64,000 bases of DNA. Origin: EX4484-217-1 sp964496035 (GTDB lineage: Archaea > Thermoproteota > Thermoprotei_A > EX4484-217-1). The notes beneath the pieces are model-generated. The model was not told the DNA's origin. It did not search any database and worked only from the letters and a program-made list of their open reading frames with translations. The stretch is taken from NCBI GenBank assembly GCA_964496035.1, contig CAZBXI010000002.1:17858-81857 (forward strand). The letters are read 5' to 3'. Within the stretch, counting starts at the first letter, position 1. The number at the start of each line of letters is the position of its first letter. Below are positions 62,099 through 64,000 of the stretch, piece by piece. A program made the position numbers and the translations under genes.

Positions 62099-62504
62099 AA
62101 TCATCACTTGTACTGGTCTGAAGTTTAGGTATTTCAACATTTATTTGTTCCCATTTCACCCTAATACCTTTCCTTAATTTCTCCTGAAGTTCCTTCTTTA
62201 GAGTTGCCCTGGTAATTACTGTTTTCACTACGATGTTGAATTCTCTACTAATACTGCATATTAGGACATAGTTTTTCGTCCATACAATGATTTTATCTGC
62301 GAAGACTTTGAATTCCCCATCTCTAAAAACATTTTTAATTATATCAACAATTACCTCCTTTTTTGCCCCCTTAAACCCCCAATATCTTCTCTCCACAATT
62401 CTTTCAAGAGCATGCTTAGATAGGTAAACGGATATTCTCTTCTCCCTGGCAAGTTGTTTGAAGATTTCCCTACAGTCTACAAAATCACTACATTCCTCGG
62501 CCAT
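62091..62504 (-). CDS. DUF4258-like (RelE/BrnT-fold) protein
   Basis: A 137-residue protein. The part YLSKHALERIVERRYWGF followed by ADKIIVWTKNYVLICSISREFNIVVKTVI (in part VLICSISREFNIVVKTVI) resembles the DUF4258 pattern H-A-x-x-R-x-x-E-R, a RelE-like fold. Such proteins are often toxins or nucleic-acid-binding. It lies just downstream of asnS on the same strand and 18 bases from it. The small CPLC gene follows. Confidence 0.55.
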   Translation of the reverse strand: MAEECSDFVDCREIFKQLAREKRISVYLSKHALERIVERRYWGFKGAKKEVIVDIIKNVFRDGEFKVFADKIIVWTKNYVLICSISREFNIVVKTVITRATLKKELQEKLRKGIRVKWEQINVEIPKLQTSTSDDYG

Positions 62505-62522
62505 AGGCTAAGCCTTCAGCTT

Positions 62523-63809
62523 TCACGGTTTTAACCTTTCCCTAAACCTTGGGAATGGTATTGCGTCTCTAATATGGTCTAGGCCTGCAACCCACATAAC
62601 TGTTCTTTCTACACCTAGACCAAAGCCTGAATGTGGTACAGAACCATACTTTCTCAAGTCTAAGTACCACTTGTATTCTTCAGGGTTTAGTCCGAACTCA
62701 AGTATTCTCTTAACTAATGTCTTATAGTCGTCTTCTCTTACACTACCGCCAACTATTTCACCATATCCTTCTGGGGCAAGTAAGTCAAATCCTAGAACGT
62801 ATTTCGGGTCTTCGGGGTCTAGTTTCATGTAGAATGCTTTTATTTGCCTTGGGAAGTGGGTTATGAAGAATGGTCTATCAAATTCCTGCGTTAACACTCT
62901 TTCTTCATCAGCCCCTAAATCTTCACCCCACTTAATATCTACTCCCTTCTTCTGCAGTATTTCTATTGCTTCATCGTATCTTATTCTTGGATATGGCGGT
63001 TTCATATTTTCTAAAACTTCTGCTTTTCTTTTTAGAAACTCCAATTCCTCTAGTCTTTCATCCAAAACTTTACGCACAATATAGTTTACAAGCTCTTCTG
63101 TAACCTTCATCATATCCTCCATATCGTACCATGCAGCTTCAGCTTCTAAGTGCCAGTATTCGGCAAGATGTCTTCTAGTTCTAGATTTTTCAGCTCTAAA
63201 CGATGGCGTTAAGCTCCAAACCTTATCTAAAGTGTATATTAAAGCTTCTAAATAGAGTTGGGCACTTTGGCTAAGATAGGCTTTCTGACCAAAATAGTTT
63301 ATTTCGAACTGTGTAGCCCCGCTTTCACAAGCAGAACCTGTAATTATCGGTGGAGTTACTTCCCACCACCCATTCCTATTAAAGTATTCTCTACCAGCCT
63401 GCAGTACGGTATGTTTAATTTTCATAATAGCCTGTATTTTCCTAGACCTTATCCATAAATGCCTGTTGTCCAGTAAATAATCTACTCCTTCACTACCTCT
63501 TATGGGAAACCAGTCCGATAGACCTACTATTTTAAGCTTAGATACATGAATCTCGTATCCTGTAGGAGCTCTAGGCTCTTTCCTAACTACTCCCTCAACA
63601 ATACAACTGCTTTCCCTGGTTATTTTCTCAGCATTTTTCCATGTAACATCATCTACTTTCCCTCTGTCAATAACACATTGTACTATTCCGCTGGAATCCC
63701 TAAGCACTATGAATACTTTACCGCCAACTACTCTCTTCCTATAAACCCAACCCTTAAGTTCAACATTCAATCCTACAGTCTTGTCCTTTAAAATGTTCTT
63801 GATAAACAT
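62523..63809 (-). CDS. asnS: Asparaginyl-tRNA synthetase
   Basis: A 428-residue class IIb synthetase. The N-terminal OB-fold (VGLNVELKGWVYRKR) binds the anticodon, then SQSAQLYLEAL, FRAEKSRTRRHLAEYW and HLEAEAAW (motif 2) and GFGLGVERTVMWVAGL (motif 3) follow. SQSAQLYLE and the ending HIRDAIPFPR set it on the AsnRS branch rather than AspRS. Standard length for archaea. The first gene of an apparent three-gene unit. Confidence 0.92.
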   Translation of the reverse strand: MFIKNILKDKTVGLNVELKGWVYRKRVVGGKVFIVLRDSSGIVQCVIDRGKVDDVTWKNAEKITRESSCIVEGVVRKEPRAPTGYEIHVSKLKIVGLSDWFPIRGSEGVDYLLDNRHLWIRSRKIQAIMKIKHTVLQAGREYFNRNGWWEVTPPIITGSACESGATQFEINYFGQKAYLSQSAQLYLEALIYTLDKVWSLTPSFRAEKSRTRRHLAEYWHLEAEAAWYDMEDMMKVTEELVNYIVRKVLDERLEELEFLKRKAEVLENMKPPYPRIRYDEAIEILQKKGVDIKWGEDLGADEERVLTQEFDRPFFITHFPRQIKAFYMKLDPEDPKYVLGFDLLAPEGYGEIVGGSVREDDYKTLVKRILEFGLNPEEYKWYLDLRKYGSVPHSGFGLGVERTVMWVAGLDHIRDAIPFPRFRERLKP

Positions 63810-63882
63810 TACATATTGCGCCTCTAAGCCTCTACATTAGTAGTTCAAGAATAAAATTCTAAAAATATTCTGGTAATATTTC

Positions 63883-64000
63883 TCAGGGTGTAGGGGTTAT
63901 TGAATATTCGCCTAGATGACTGTTCATTGAAACGATAACTTTTTGTAACAATTGTTGTATTTTCTTTAATCCTTTGAGGGCTATTATGTATGCTGATGCT
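63883..64000 (-). CDS. Partial C terminus of an unidentified protein
   Basis: A minus-strand open frame enters from beyond base 64000 and ends at TGA 63885-63883. The visible part is a helical stretch (AYIIALKGLKKIQQLLQKV) and a short SITPTP tail. It could be any protein; codon use and the termination just before the asnS promoter region support a real gene end. Confidence 0.45.
   Translation of the reverse strand, partial: ASAYIIALKGLKKIQQLLQKVIVSMNSHLGEYSITPTP

Noticed and set aside
62523..63809. Synthetase as AspRS
   Set aside because: SQSAQLYLE and the motif 3 surroundings fit AsnRS better; the two are close, so a small doubt remains.

Overview
The window is a 64-kb piece of an A+T-rich archaeal genome, probably a metagenome-assembled scaffold from a thermophilic member of the Thermoproteota/TACK lineages. 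The archaeal call rests on archease, a MoxR/DUF58 set, archaeal-type AsnRS, TrpB2, myo-inositol-1-phosphate synthase, DUF763, frequent TTG/GTG starts behind GGTGA-like ribosome sites, TTTATATA-type promoters and a tRNA with bulge-helix-bulge introns. Mannosyl-3-phosphoglycerate synthase hints at heat or salt adaptation. I could not fix the phylum. Two runs of exactly 100 N are each flanked by identical 55-bp ends. They look like scaffolding breaks whose overlapping contig ends were never merged, so the two genes they cut are probably intact in the organism.

Layout. 1-10 kb: a partial secreted protein, a DUF4184/YdjM-like membrane protein, a rhomboid protease, an NhaC-type antiporter, proC, a GHL6-type glycoside hydrolase, a metallophosphoesterase, archease and a HEPN/MNT pair. 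10-16 kb: a co-directional run DUF763, DUF447 flavin-binding protein, MBL hydrolase, CitG-like protein, DUF711 and a class III aminotransferase. 16-19 kb: a membrane protein whose wHTH tail is out of frame, a SerK/ParB-like protein, and the thiamin S component ThiW overlapping a P-loop ATPase. 19-24 kb: a MacB-like ABC exporter operon, then an HhH DNA glycosylase with two Cys4 motifs. 24-31 kb: an M23-like protein with a HAD phosphatase, then a transglutaminase/DUF58 operon facing a MoxR gene. 31-38 kb: TatD, a thioredoxin-fold protein, TrpB2, MpgS, an HD hydrolase and a LysE exporter.

The centre (38.0-51.1 kb) is the most interesting part. A tRNA-Gln(CUG) gene is interrupted twice: by a 1054-nt intron at position 32/33 carrying a LAGLIDADG endonuclease gene, and by a 16-nt intron at 37/38. 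The 5' and 3' ends of the large intron are perfectly complementary over 17 nt, and an archaeal TATA box lies just upstream of the 3' half, so the locus also resembles a split tRNA gene. Directly downstream is a group 4 (energy-converting) [NiFe] hydrogenase operon: CooF/HycB-like ferredoxin, an N-terminally truncated antiporter-like subunit, a NuoC-like subunit, an HdrB-like subunit, the NiFe large subunit, HycD-, HycF- and HycG-like subunits. It is followed by maturation genes hypD, hypE, hypC and hypF on alternating strands. hypA and hypB are not in the window.

51-64 kb: two unrecognised genes in tandem, an AmrS-type radical SAM enzyme with a deoxyribosyltransferase-like partner, inositol-phosphate synthase divergent from a PadR regulator, argF, three small membrane or secreted proteins, an M28/DUF4910 peptidase, a GT-C glycosyltransferase, two small proteins and asnS. 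The window ends inside another gene. No CRISPR array, rRNA or insertion sequence was seen.
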